A stretch of 64,000 nt of DNA from Notoacmeibacter sp. MSK16QG-6 (lineage in GTDB: Bacteria; Pseudomonadota; Alphaproteobacteria; Rhizobiales; Rhizobiaceae), in NCBI RefSeq assembly GCF_024158145.1, contig NZ_JAMYXM010000008.1, forward strand, positions 1 through 64,000. The letters run 5' to 3'. How positions within the stretch are numbered: the first letter of the stretch is position 1; each line of letters starts with the position of its first letter. Positions 54,077 to 62,644 of this stretch are shown here, in pieces. The notes below the pieces were generated by a model, which worked only from the letters and a program-made list of their open reading frames with translations, made no database searches and was not told where the DNA came from. The translations under genes were made by a program, and so were the position numbers.

Positions 54077-54814
54077 ATGTCGCAAAACGATGGCTTGAGC
54101 TTCAGCACTACATTCTCGCAAATTGCGGCGGTCTCGGATCGTGAGAGCCTCGATATCGTTATGAAGGAACTTGCCGCGGGGTACGGTCTCAAATCCGCGG
54201 CCTACTTCGGTATCGGCCTGTCAGGCCGGACGAACGACGATCCGTTTCTAGCGGTGACGTACTCGTCGGATTGGGTGGAGCACTACAAGGAGCGCCGCTT
54301 CCTGGAGATCGATCCTGTGGTCCAGACCGGTTTCCGGCGCCTTCTCCCGCTCGATTGGGACGGGTTTGCCCGGACCGACGAGAAGGTCAGAACTCTGTTT
54401 GGCGAGGCCACTGAATTTGGACTTGGCAGGAAAGGCATTTCGATCCCGATCCACGGCCGCCATGGAGATCGCGGGATACTTTCGATTACCTCTGACTTTT
54501 CAGATCGCGACTGGGCACGCGAGAAGCTGCTCTATCTGCGCGACTTCCAGGTCTTGGCGACGCACATTCATGACAAGGTCCTGCGTCTGGAGGGGCAGCG
54601 GCCGATGAAGTCACATCTTTCGCCGCGTGAGCTGGAGTGCCTGCAATGGATCGCTGAGGGCAAGACGGTCTGGGAATGCGCCACGATCCTGGGGCTCTCG
54701 CAGCACACTGTCCGCTGCTATCTCGAAAGCACCCGCCACAAGCTCAACGCTACCAGCAACACCCATGCCGTCTCGATCGCCCATAGAGCTGGTCTGCTTC
54801 TACCTCCCCTGTAA
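54077..54814 (+). CDS. LuxR-family AHL-responsive transcriptional regulator
   Basis: From ATG 54077, with AGAGGA upstream, the product is 245 residues. The N-terminal autoinducer-binding domain keeps W66, Y70, D79, P80 and W94, equivalent to TraR W57, Y61, D70, P71 and W85. The C-terminal LuxR helix-turn-helix is LSPRELECLQWIAEGKTVWE then SQHTVRCYLES. It sits just upstream of the AHL synthase and probably activates it. It is distinct from the TraR-like protein at 56370. Confidence 0.87.
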   Translation: MSQNDGLSFSTTFSQIAAVSDRESLDIVMKELAAGYGLKSAAYFGIGLSGRTNDDPFLAVTYSSDWVEHYKERRFLEIDPVVQTGFRRLLPLDWDGFARTDEKVRTLFGEATEFGLGRKGISIPIHGRHGDRGILSITSDFSDRDWAREKLLYLRDFQVLATHIHDKVLRLEGQRPMKSHLSPRELECLQWIAEGKTVWECATILGLSQHTVRCYLESTRHKLNATSNTHAVSIAHRAGLLLPPL

Positions 54815-54900
54815 ACCCTGCTGATCGACCGGATATTCGAGCAGAAGTATCGCCGATAACTGGTGTTTCCGTCGTCAATAAACGAACGGAGACCACCATC

Positions 54901-55572
54901 ATGATATCTGCCATCGAAAGCGTCGATCAGGACAAGCAACCCGAACTGATCGATGAAATGTTCCGCATGCGTGCGGAAGTCTTTTCCGGCCGCCTCGGCT
55001 GGGACGTGAGCGTCGAAAACGGCCGCGAGATCGACCGCTTCGATGCCGAAGACCCGCTCTACCTCCTGTCGCTCGATGAGGAGTCCGGGCATTTGCGCGG
55101 AGCGGTTCGCCTCCTGCCTACGACCGGTCCCAACATGCTCAGGGATGTGTTTTCTGTGCTCATGCCCGGCGGCGCTGTGGAGAGCCCGTTGATCTGGGAG
55201 AGCTCTCGCTTTGCGGTCAACCCGCGCATCTTCGAGGCGAAGGACCGGGCCGAAGCAAATCACACGGTGAACCGGACCACTGTGGAGCTCTTGTGCGGGA
55301 TGGTCGAAACTGCCCAACAGGCCGGCATCGAGCACATCGTGTCCGTCTTCGACGCCAGAATGGCCCGGATATTCAGATCGATCGATTGCCGCTTTGAGCA
55401 GCTCGGAACGCCGGCGCGAATAGGCAAGACAATGACCTATGCCGGCCTGTTCGATATGAGCCACGACATGCGGTCCCGGCTGGGTGCGGCAGGCAGTTTC
55501 CGCGAACCGGTGCTCGCGAATGTTGCGCTGCCGTCGCGGTCGGCAACCGGACATATGGCAAATGCCGAATAA
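54901..55572 (+). CDS. traI: Acyl-homoserine-lactone synthase (TraI/LuxI type)
   Basis: The 223-residue protein has every LuxI signature residue in register: R24, F28, W34 (MRAEVFSGRLGW), D45 and D48 (EIDRFDAED), R70 (GAVRLLP), E100 and R103 (WESSRF). It makes an N-acyl-homoserine lactone from acyl carrier and S-adenosylmethionine. ATG 54901 follows GGAGACC. In Ti plasmids traI opens the trb operon; here it stands beside a LuxR gene and a TraM-like gene, at the far end of trb. The acyl chain cannot be read from sequence. Confidence 0.92.
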   Translation: MISAIESVDQDKQPELIDEMFRMRAEVFSGRLGWDVSVENGREIDRFDAEDPLYLLSLDEESGHLRGAVRLLPTTGPNMLRDVFSVLMPGGAVESPLIWESSRFAVNPRIFEAKDRAEANHTVNRTTVELLCGMVETAQQAGIEHIVSVFDARMARIFRSIDCRFEQLGTPARIGKTMTYAGLFDMSHDMRSRLGAAGSFREPVLANVALPSRSATGHMANAE

Positions 55573-55588
55573 TTCCAATGAAAACACG

Positions 55589-55617
55589 CAGGTTAGCGTC
55601 TGGCGTTCGTTAACCTG
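55589..55617 (+). terminator. Hairpin after the AHL synthase gene
   Basis: CAGGTTA (55589-55595) and TAACCTG (55611-55617) pair over seven bases, 16 bases after the synthase stop. No T-run follows, so termination is uncertain. Confidence 0.4.
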
Positions 55618-55631
55618 ATCAAATATGCTCT

Positions 55632-55855
55632 CCCCGAGGCGTTACGCGCCGCCTCGGGGCTTAGAAACCCTCCCTAGCGGTTTGGCACCGGCCGACCCGG
55701 TGCCAAGATCCTTCGGCTTACGGCCGGGGGCCTGTGACGTATGTCCAGGCGCCTCGGTGCTAAAGGTCGCAGGGCCGTCTAGGGCGGTTTCTAACCCCCG
55801 GCTTGGGGTCGAGATCTAAATCAACGCGGGGGCGAACCGCGTGCCAAGCCGTGGG
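55632..55855 (+). ncRNA. Highly structured RNA candidate or leader upstream of traM
   Basis: Successive perfect or near-perfect helices fill this stretch. P0: 55632-55641 with 55650-55659. A closing stem pairs TTAGAAACC (55661-55669) with GGTTTCTAA (55786-55794), continued by CCCTAG (55672-55677) with CTAGGG (55779-55784). Inside it are TTGGCACCGG / CCGGTGCCAA (55682-55691, 55697-55706), CCTTCGGC / GCCGGGGG (55710-55717, 55723-55730; two G-U pairs) and CCTG-GAC / GTC-CAGG (55731-55749, one bulge). A second domain pairs CGGCTTGG (55799-55806) with CCAAGCCG (55844-55851), enclosing ACGCGG / CCGCGT (55824-55829, 55837-55842). No known RNA class matched by eye. It may be a cis-regulatory leader of traM or a mobile palindromic element. 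Confidence 0.6.
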
Positions 55856-56197
55856 ATATCGTCGCTATTGCCAGAACCGATCAGTCTCAATCTTGAACCG
55901 TCATCGCCGAAACACTCCATTGCCGCCATTCTTGCCGGGTTGAACGAGGTCGCGCTCGAGCGCCTCGCTATGGATGTCATTCGCGAGCAAAGGTGCCACC
56001 TCGAACGCGCGCAGACTTTGTACGAGAAACTGTCCGTGCTGGAAGCCGAGGCGCCGCTCGGCGACGAAACCGAAGATATCCGCCACGACTACCGACTGGC
56101 GCTTTTGATGATGCGCGCCCATCATCAGATTACGTCGGCCGTCATCGACAAGCTCGGCCGCGTGCCGCGTTTGCCGGAGGATGAAACCAGTCACTAG
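55841..56197 (+). CDS. traM: TraM-like quorum-sensing antiactivator
   Basis: The frame gives up to 118 residues. ILAGLNEVALERLAMDVIRE, then HLERAQTLYEKL and MMRAHHQITSAVIDKLGRVP align with TraM of Ti plasmids (the order GL..LE.L..D.IR, then MHAQMSAV.TLI..LG..P). TraM binds TraR and blocks it until the autoinducer is plentiful. The start is uncertain: GTG 55841 lies inside the upstream RNA stem, and TTG 55868 would give 109 residues, closer to TraM, with GGGA about 13 bases before it. It is convergent with the TraR-like gene. The assignment rests on spacing of residues, not close identity. Confidence 0.72.
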   Translation: MPSRGISSLLPEPISLNLEPSSPKHSIAAILAGLNEVALERLAMDVIREQRCHLERAQTLYEKLSVLEAEAPLGDETEDIRHDYRLALLMMRAHHQITSAVIDKLGRVPRLPEDETSH

Positions 56198-56369
56198 ACC
56201 GTCGCTAGATCGACTGAGAGCGTTGATAAGATATTGAAATAACGTCGGAAAAGCGTCCTCTGGTTCCATAAGCTATGTTATGCCACACAATTTTGGCCGA
56301 CCCGTAAGCGCCGTCTTCCTCGCTTCTACGACATCCTTCTCTATAGGTGAGACGGAGGTCGCCAAGCCG

Positions 56370-57155
56370 CTAAATCATTCCAAGACGGATCGCGATTGAA
56401 GCCGCCTGCCGGCTGTTCGCCGCGCCAAGTTTTCGTGTTGCCTCGTCGAGATAGGAGCGAACGGATCGGTAGCCGATGCCGACGGTGTCCGCGATGTCCT
56501 GCATCGACATCCCATCGGCGAACCATCTGAGGCATTCCGCTTCGCGCGGCGAAAGATGGATTTCGCAGGCGAGCGTTGCATCCCGTGTTGCAGCGCCGAG
56601 CCGCGAATGGACAAAAGCAACCGCCATCGCTGCCGTGACCGGGTCCGGATCCTCGTCTATGCACACCTGCGGCTTGTTCGAGGACAGCGTGAACACCATC
56701 CGGTCCTTGAAACCGAGCGGCGCCGAAATCGACAGTCCGGACCTGATCCCGAACCGGCTTGCGTCCTTGTAGAACTGTGTGACATCCCGCCGGCCAGCCC
56801 TTTTGGCCTCGTCAGCGGACCAGGTGAAGATGGGTGGCCCGTGCTTCGCCTTCGTGACCACCGGATCGACCAGCAGATAGTTCCTTTGAACATAGCGATC
56901 GCACCAAGGCTGCGGGTAGTTCGACACCGCAAAACTCTCCTGGCCGCGCAAGTGCAGATAGGCGAAATAATCGAAACCCGCCCCCTCGCAAAAGTCACGC
57001 AAGGCCCGGCGGGCCGCGCGTTCCTCAAGCGGAAGCGACAACGTGTCGATCAAGTGTAAAAGTAACTCATTCAATATTATTAAAGTCCGGCATATTAAGT
57101 AGCTGCGTATTCGCGAGCCATTACACTCTGAGGGGCAACTCAAAGTTCTCAACAT
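56370..57155 (-). CDS. traR: TraR-type LuxR-family transcriptional activator
   Basis: The protein keeps the TraR ligand-pocket order (NYPQPWCDRYVQRNYLLVDP, then GPPIFTWSADE) and a C-terminal LuxR helix-turn-helix (LSPREAECLRWFADGMSMQD). From ATG 57155, which overlaps the trbI stop as TAATG, it is 261 residues. The in-frame TTG at 57074 gives 234, the exact length of Ti TraR, and the 80 bases between are AT-rich and promoter-like, so the shorter form is plausible. It lies at the end of the trb operon, as in Ti plasmids, where it should activate tra and trb. Confidence 0.86.
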   Translation of the reverse strand: MLRTLSCPSECNGSRIRSYLICRTLIILNELLLHLIDTLSLPLEERAARRALRDFCEGAGFDYFAYLHLRGQESFAVSNYPQPWCDRYVQRNYLLVDPVVTKAKHGPPIFTWSADEAKRAGRRDVTQFYKDASRFGIRSGLSISAPLGFKDRMVFTLSSNKPQVCIDEDPDPVTAAMAVAFVHSRLGAATRDATLACEIHLSPREAECLRWFADGMSMQDIADTVGIGYRSVRSYLDEATRKLGAANSRQAASIAIRLGMI

Positions 57156-58459
57156 TATTGATAAGCCTTTGGGAAAATTATGTCCTGATCGACTAAAATA
57201 TTAAATCTGTAACCGGGTCGAATCTCCAGGGTCGGCTGCACATTGAGGTTCTTCGACACGGTTTGCTCGGAAATTTGGCCAAACGTCTCGGCAAACGATC
57301 GCCGCGCCGCATCGCTGGCGCTGTCCACCGTTGTCGACGTGCTGTTATCGTCGGGGAGCAGCATTTCGGTGCCGGCGCCGATGAGCGCCACCAGGATCGC
57401 CGATCCGAAGGTGCGCAGATAATGGTTATCGACCTGATCGTGGAACCCGCCGTATCCCGCGCCATCGGTTCCGGCCATGCCCCCGATCTGCAGGGTCGCC
57501 CCGTTCGGGAAGATGATGTCGGTCCAAACGACGAGCACCCGGTTCTGGCCGAACGTCACCTCTGAATCGTAGCGCCCGAACAGCTTCGCGCCCTGTGGGA
57601 TCAATAGCCGCCTTCCCGTCGCGCTGTCATAGACATTCTGCGAGACCTGCGCGGTGATGCGGCCGGGAAGATCGGAGTTGATGCCGGTGATCAGCGTCGC
57701 TGGAATGACCGAGCCGCGCTTCAGCTCGAACGGCGACATTTGCGGCACGACGGAGTTCGGCAGATAGCCGAGGTCGGCGATATCCTGGTTGAAGAATTGC
57801 TGTTTGGACGCCTGCCCGTTCGGATCGGCGTTCTGCCCGATACCGGACTGGAGAGCGGCGCTATAGAGATCGAGCGCGCTTGCCGGTCGGTTCGCCGTCG
57901 TGACCCCTGTTTGCGGAGACGTCGGTGTCGTCGTGGCATTCGCGTTCTCAAGGTCTTTCAGGTTGACCGCGATCGGAGAGTCGAAGGCCGCACCTTCCGC
58001 CTGGATGCTCGCCATCTGCTGACGCTGGTATTCTCTAAGCACCTGTTCGTCCTGTTCGCGCTGCAGGCGCGCCCGCCAAACCGCTTCCGGTTCAAGCGTT
58101 GGCTGCGGAGCCGTGACGACGGTCGGTGTCGGTTCAGGTTCCCGTTGAAACGGGTTCCTTGGTTGCTCGGGCTCCGGACTTGGTGTCGGTTGGACCACGA
58201 CGGGTTGCGGCTCGCCGATGATCCCGTCCGGCACACCATGCTTCAGCCGCTCGGCGTCGTTGGACGCGGGCCGCGCTGACGAGGGCTCGATCTGTGGGTC
58301 TCCGCCGAAATGCAGCCCTCTCGACGACAGGCCGTAAAAAATCACCGCCAGGAAGGTCACGACCAGCAGGATGGCGACGATGACTGGAACGCGGTTGAGG
58401 CGCCTGATTCGCGGTCCGTCCTGCGGACCGGCGCCGCCGAGTTTCAGCGACTCGGTCAT
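57155..58459 (-). CDS. trbI: Conjugal transfer protein TrbI (VirB10-like)
   Basis: From ATG 58459 the product is 434 residues, with a short cytoplasmic tail, one membrane span (VPVIVAILLVVTFLAVIFYG), a proline-rich region with PTPSPEPEQPRNPFQREPEP and a C-terminal VirB10 beta-barrel domain (GMAGTDGAGYGGFHDQVDNH). It links inner and outer membranes of the mating channel. It overlaps trbH by four bases. The 58666 frame start is shadow. Confidence 0.92.
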   Translation of the reverse strand: MTESLKLGGAGPQDGPRIRRLNRVPVIVAILLVVTFLAVIFYGLSSRGLHFGGDPQIEPSSARPASNDAERLKHGVPDGIIGEPQPVVVQPTPSPEPEQPRNPFQREPEPTPTVVTAPQPTLEPEAVWRARLQREQDEQVLREYQRQQMASIQAEGAAFDSPIAVNLKDLENANATTTPTSPQTGVTTANRPASALDLYSAALQSGIGQNADPNGQASKQQFFNQDIADLGYLPNSVVPQMSPFELKRGSVIPATLITGINSDLPGRITAQVSQNVYDSATGRRLLIPQGAKLFGRYDSEVTFGQNRVLVVWTDIIFPNGATLQIGGMAGTDGAGYGGFHDQVDNHYLRTFGSAILVALIGAGTEMLLPDDNSTSTTVDSASDAARRSFAETFGQISEQTVSKNLNVQPTLEIRPGYRFNILVDQDIIFPKAYQ

Positions 58460-58923
58460 GACGCGGCCTCCGGTCCACGCTGCATGACAGACAAGGGGCT
58501 GGCCGGCGTCGCGCCCGTGGCGCTGAGCGTGTACATGCGGGTCAGCTCGACCTGGAGCGTCGAGAGCCGGACCAGCACGCCACCCTCGAAGGGATCGATC
58601 GAATAGGCCAGCGGCGTGACAGCGGCCCCCTCGGTCGCCTGATCGGTGACGACGGCATAGCCCCATTCGCGAAGCGCCGCCTCGAGAGCCGGGCCAAACA
58701 GGGCGTCACTGCCGCGGAGCTCGATCGGGGTCGTGCCCGGCCCGACCTGTTCCGCCAGCCGCCCCACCATGTCGCCGGCGATGGCATTCGCCGATTCCGA
58801 CGTCAGCTCCGCCGTAACTTCGCTCCGGATGAGGCCTGGTCCGCTCATCGTCTGGCACGCAGCCAGCATCGCCATGAGCACCAAGGCGGCCGAGAGACGG
58901 AGAAAGGAATTGACCGCGCGCAT
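58456..58923 (-). CDS. trbH: Conjugal transfer lipoprotein TrbH
   Basis: The 155-residue protein begins MRAVNSFLRLSAALVLMAML with lipobox LAAC ending at C23. A VirB7-like role in stabilising the outer-membrane complex with TrbG is likely. It lies between trbG and trbI with close spacing and overlap. Confidence 0.85.
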   Translation of the reverse strand: MRAVNSFLRLSAALVLMAMLAACQTMSGPGLIRSEVTAELTSESANAIAGDMVGRLAEQVGPGTTPIELRGSDALFGPALEAALREWGYAVVTDQATEGAAVTPLAYSIDPFEGGVLVRLSTLQVELTRMYTLSATGATPASPLSVMQRGPEAAS

Positions 58924-58927
58924 CGCC

Positions 58928-59752
58928 CTACCCTCCCCGCCGGATCGTGATTTTCTGCTGCTGACGGCCGACGCCGGAGACCAGGATCGCCCGATCGATG
59001 TTGTAGTCGACGACCATCATCGCGCCGTTCATGCGGTAATTGACGATGCGGTTTTCGCCACCGGAAACAACAAAGAGGACCGGGGCCTCCTGCCCTGACA
59101 GAGACGACGGAAACTGGATGTAGGTCTTCATCCCGTCGCTGTAGATCCGGGTCGGCCGCCAGCGCGCCGCGCCGCTGATGTGGAACGCAAAATCGAGCTG
59201 ATCGGCCGGAACGCCGGCGCCGGGCACCACGCTCGCCTCGATGCGCGCATTGATCTCGGCAAACCGCGCATTGATATCTTCGGGATAGTCGAAGCCGACG
59301 CGCGCCATGTACTGGCTGTGGTGCGACTTGAGCTGAATATGATAGGTCCGCCGCGACGTGGTCACGACCATTGACGTCACGAGACCAGCTTCGGACGGTT
59401 TGACGATCAGGTGAATCGCCTGGCCGCTCGGCGCACCGGAGGTTGCGGGTTCGACTTTCCAGCGCACGGTGTCGCCAAGAAGGACGTCACGCACCACCTC
59501 CCCGGCCTGAAGTTCGATGTCGCACACCTGTAGCGGCGAGCAGACGACCGACGGTTGAACCTCCCCATAAAGGAAGATCACCTTGCCGTCGGCGCCGCGC
59601 GTGACGACGCCCTGCCGGTGCTGCCATTGGCCGGAGAGCTGCGTGCCTCGCGCTTCGTTGCTGGTGAGCTGCTGTCCCTGTGCGGGCAGCGTCGCCGCCG
59701 CGATCATCACGCCGGCGCAAAGCGCGATGCCGCGGATATTCTCTTTCTTCAT
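58928..59752 (-). CDS. trbG: Conjugal transfer protein TrbG (VirB9-like)
   Basis: The 274-residue protein has a signal peptide ([20 protein letters not shown]) and a VirB9/CagX-type domain ([20 protein letters not shown] and [19 protein letters not shown]). It forms the outer-membrane core with TrbH and TrbI. The start follows AGGTGAAT-type spacing from the minus strand; the 76-base gap to trbF is the largest inside trb. Confidence 0.9.
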   Translation of the reverse strand: MKKENIRGIALCAGVMIAAATLPAQGQQLTSNEARGTQLSGQWQHRQGVVTRGADGKVIFLYGEVQPSVVCSPLQVCDIELQAGEVVRDVLLGDTVRWKVEPATSGAPSGQAIHLIVKPSEAGLVTSMVVTTSRRTYHIQLKSHHSQYMARVGFDYPEDINARFAEINARIEASVVPGAGVPADQLDFAFHISGAARWRPTRIYSDGMKTYIQFPSSLSGQEAPVLFVVSGGENRIVNYRMNGAMMVVDYNIDRAILVSGVGRQQQKITIRRGG

Positions 59753-59828
59753 TCACCTATCCTCCGGGGCACATTCAGGTGGGCCGCGTATCTTTGCCCC
59801 AGACGTGGCCGTCTGGCGCGAACGCGGC

Positions 59829-60491
59829 TCAGAGCTGCGCCGTCCAGTCAAAATCCTTCAAATAAAGTCCAATGGGGTTGAGGCGGATCACCGCCTCGTC
59901 CTGTGGCGGGGTCAGCGTCACCGTGGCGACACCGCGGAACCGCCTCGTTGCGAGTTCCTTGCCCTGCCGGTCACGCTCATACTCAGTCCAGTCGATCTGG
60001 TAGCTCTGGTTGGAGAGCGGGACGATATTGGTCACCTCGACAGCGACGGTCATTGACCGCGCCCGATCGAAGGGCGAATTGCTCCGGAACCAGGCATTGA
60101 TCTTCTCGGTCGCCGGGTCGGACGACCTCAGCAGCGCATAGGCCCGATCGATATATTGCTTCTGGACGACCGTATCGGGCGTGACCGAGCGGAAGTTCGA
60201 GATGAAGCTTCCAAGCGTCGCGCGCACCACGCGGGGGTCGGCATATTCGATTTGTTGCGGAAACCCTGTCGTCGCCGCCGTTCCGAGCTTATCGACCTCG
60301 ACGATATAGGGGACGAGCTTGACCTGAGTGCTTTGATAGAGCGCGTAGGAAAACCCGATGACCGCCATGAGCATGCCGGTGATGCCGACGATGCGCCAGG
60401 CGGCCGCCGCTTTCACATAGGAGCCATAGCGCTCGTTCCATTCCTGGCGTGCGGCGATGTAAGGCGTTTCCGGGATACTGGTTCTGGCCAT
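59829..60491 (-). CDS. trbF: Conjugal transfer protein TrbF (VirB8-like)
   Basis: From ATG 60491 ([20 protein letters not shown]) the product is 220 residues, matching Ti TrbF, with one membrane span near residues 36-56 and a periplasmic VirB8 domain ([20 protein letters not shown]). A GTG at 60503 overlaps the trbL stop and would add four residues. It is an inner-membrane bridge component. Confidence 0.9.
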   Translation of the reverse strand: MARTSIPETPYIAARQEWNERYGSYVKAAAAWRIVGITGMLMAVIGFSYALYQSTQVKLVPYIVEVDKLGTAATTGFPQQIEYADPRVVRATLGSFISNFRSVTPDTVVQKQYIDRAYALLRSSDPATEKINAWFRSNSPFDRARSMTVAVEVTNIVPLSNQSYQIDWTEYERDRQGKELATRRFRGVATVTLTPPQDEAVIRLNPIGLYLKDFDWTAQL

Positions 60492-60499
60492 GGTCTCTG

Positions 60500-61666
60500 T
60501 CACGCTTTCTCGTCACGGTTCGGGCGGGAAGCGGGACGGCCCTGGGATTGGTCGAGCTTCGCGTTGGCGAGGCCCAACGTGGATGCGCCCCAGGTGCCCG
60601 GAACACCGATGGCCTTGTCGCGGGCGGCCGAGGCGGCCGCACCGCCGGCGGCGCCCATGCCGCTTGCCATGCCCTTGAGAGCCGCCCCGCCAAACGAACT
60701 GCCAGCGGCGCGGGCATCGGAATAGGCCGCGGCCCCTGCCCTCGCCCCGCCGACGGCAAGCGCCGCACCGCCTGCCGCGAAGCTCGCCGCCTGCGCACCG
60801 TGCCGGATGGTTTCCATGCCGCCCGTGACGGAGACGCCCTGGACCATGCCCTGCACGATGTTGGGGACGTACATGGCGATGACGAACACGACGACGGAGA
60901 TGCCGGCGATCGCCAGCGTCGCCAGAAACTCGTCGCCCGTCGTCGGTGAATTGGCGAGGTTGATCAGCACCTCAGACCCGATGCGCGCGATCATCACCAG
61001 CGCCATCAGCTTCATGCCGACGGAAAACGCATAGATCAGATAGCGGACCGAGAAATCCTTGGTGAAGCTCGAACCGCCGAGGCCGAGCATGATCATGCCG
61101 GTGAGCAGCCCGACATACATCTCGACCATGACCGAGACGAAGATCGCCGCGACCAGGCTGAAGCAGATCACGGTGATGACCATGGCGAAGACGGCGGCGA
61201 TCGCCAGCGCATTGTCCTCGAACAGGCCGAACTGCGCCTTGGCGGACATGGCACTGGCGACCTCGAGACCGGCATTGAAGACGTTCGCGGGGGAAGCCGA
61301 CCCGCCCCCGGCGCCGATCTGGAACAGGCTGTCGACAACCGCCTTCGCGAAGTCCGGCCCCTGTTCGAGGATGAAGACGAAGAGGCCAATGAACATGATG
61401 CGGCGGACAAGCTCGGCGAACCAGGTGTCGAGAGAAGCCGCCGAGATTGCCAGCCAGACGGCGGCGATGCCGACCTCGATGCCGGCGAGGATCCAGAAGA
61501 GCGATCTGGCGGCGTCAAGGATCGTCGTTTCCCAGCCCTGGGCGGCCGTCGCGATCTCGTTTTCGAGATTGGTCAGCAAGCTGCCTTCCTGGGCCAGTGC
61601 TGGATTGGCCCAGAGAGCGATGCCTCCGATCAGGAAGAGGGCAAGCCTAGTTTCCGGACGTGCCAT
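60500..61666 (-). CDS. trbL: Conjugal transfer protein TrbL (VirB6-like)
   Basis: From ATG 61666 ([20 protein letters not shown]) the product is 388 residues, with a cleavable signal, about six membrane spans and a glycine-alanine-rich C-terminal tail. TrbL is the polytopic inner-membrane channel component. The upstream frame to 61828 overlaps trbK and is shadow. It overlaps trbK by 20 bases. Confidence 0.9.
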   Translation of the reverse strand: MARPETRLALFLIGGIALWANPALAQEGSLLTNLENEIATAAQGWETTILDAARSLFWILAGIEVGIAAVWLAISAASLDTWFAELVRRIMFIGLFVFILEQGPDFAKAVVDSLFQIGAGGGSASPANVFNAGLEVASAMSAKAQFGLFEDNALAIAAVFAMVITVICFSLVAAIFVSVMVEMYVGLLTGMIMLGLGGSSFTKDFSVRYLIYAFSVGMKLMALVMIARIGSEVLINLANSPTTGDEFLATLAIAGISVVVFVIAMYVPNIVQGMVQGVSVTGGMETIRHGAQAASFAAGGAALAVGGARAGAAAYSDARAAGSSFGGAALKGMASGMGAAGGAAASAARDKAIGVPGTWGASTLGLANAKLDQSQGRPASRPNRDEKA

Positions 61667-61847
61667 CGGCCCCGCCTTCGTTCCTGCCCCATCGCGGTCG
61701 CATCTCCTGGCCGCCTTCGAGATCGTAGTGCTGCCGTTCCGGGGCGGTCGCCGCAGGTGCGTCCGGTTCGGTGGTCGTGTTCCAGACAACGATGCCGACG
61801 ACGACAACGACGACCGCGCAGATCGCAATGAGGAAGAGCCTGGTCAC
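61647..61847 (-). CDS. trbK: TrbK-type small membrane protein (entry exclusion candidate)
   Basis: The 66-residue protein has one N-terminal span (MTRLFLIAICAVVVVVVGIV) and a hydrophilic tail. Size and place between trbJ and trbL match TrbK, linked to entry exclusion in related plasmids. Overlaps on both sides with trbJ and trbL. Confidence 0.8.
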   Translation of the reverse strand: MTRLFLIAICAVVVVVVGIVVWNTTTEPDAPAATAPERQHYDLEGGQEMRPRWGRNEGGADGTSGN

Positions 61848-62644
61848 CAGCGTGGCTCCATCGTCTGACCGCCCGATGTCGAGGGCGTGGTTGAGTTGAA
61901 GAACTCCTCGCGGCGGTTCTGCGCGAGGTCCTTTGCGGCCTGTTCGGACTGGTACCAGGTGCCCATCATCGTCACCTGCTGCGAAACGAGCCCGCGCAGC
62001 TTCTGGGCTTGGGCGACCTGCTGCGCGGCGATCTCATGACCGACCTGCAAAGCCTGCATCTGACCGACCGACGACTGCGACATCGACCGGAGCTGGCTCA
62101 TCGTCGATTCCTCGGAGCTGAACTGATCGGCCGTCAGTCCCGCCGCCCTCAGTGTCGCTCCGATCGTGTCGCGGTTTGTGTCGGACCAGTCCTGATAGCT
62201 CGACGAGAAGGTCTGCCCGTTGGCGAGGCCCGATTTGAAGTCGGCAAAGCTCTCGAAGCGTTGCCGCAGCACGTCATCGGCATTGCCCATCGAGAAGGCG
62301 ATCGATTGGCCTTGCTGCACGAGGCTTTGCAACTGCATCAAATCGCTTTCGACCTGGCCCCAGACATGGCTCGGCAAAGTCAGCGTGTTCTGCAGCATGT
62401 TTTCGTAGATCCTCAGCTGGTTCTGAATCTGCTCGGCCAGCTGCGTGATCTGGGTGACCTGATTCTGGATTTGCTCGGCCGACTGGCCGACGAGACCGAC
62501 CAGTTCGCCATTGTTGAGGATCTGCGTGAATTCCGTCGCTCCGAAGAACCCGCCGCCGCCGGCATGGGTGCTTGTGGCCGACGAAGCTGAGAGGATTGCG
62601 GCTATCGCAATCCTAGCTGTGCGTGAGAATGCGCTTGGCATCAT
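61844..62644 (-). CDS. trbJ: Conjugal transfer protein TrbJ (VirB5-like)
   Basis: Two adjacent ATGs (62644 and 62641) start a protein of about 266 residues, with a signal peptide (MMPSAFSRTARIAIAAILSA) and a long helical, glutamine-rich periplasmic domain (IQNQVTQITQLAEQIQNQLR). TrbJ is the VirB5-like minor pilus protein. GGGGAG precedes the starts. It overlaps trbE by about 32 bases, and the 62914 frame is shadow. Confidence 0.88.
   Translation of the reverse strand: MMPSAFSRTARIAIAAILSASSATSTHAGGGGFFGATEFTQILNNGELVGLVGQSAEQIQNQVTQITQLAEQIQNQLRIYENMLQNTLTLPSHVWGQVESDLMQLQSLVQQGQSIAFSMGNADDVLRQRFESFADFKSGLANGQTFSSSYQDWSDTNRDTIGATLRAAGLTADQFSSEESTMSQLRSMSQSSVGQMQALQVGHEIAAQQVAQAQKLRGLVSQQVTMMGTWYQSEQAAKDLAQNRREEFFNSTTPSTSGGQTMEPRW

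Noticed and set aside
54815-54900. lux/tra box upstream of the AHL synthase
   Set aside because: Only a loose CTGCT...AGCAG dyad with wrong spacing for a known box was visible.
55632-55855. Simple rho-independent terminator of the AHL synthase gene
   Set aside because: Only the first hairpin could serve; no T-run follows and the remaining 190 bases form further long-range helices.
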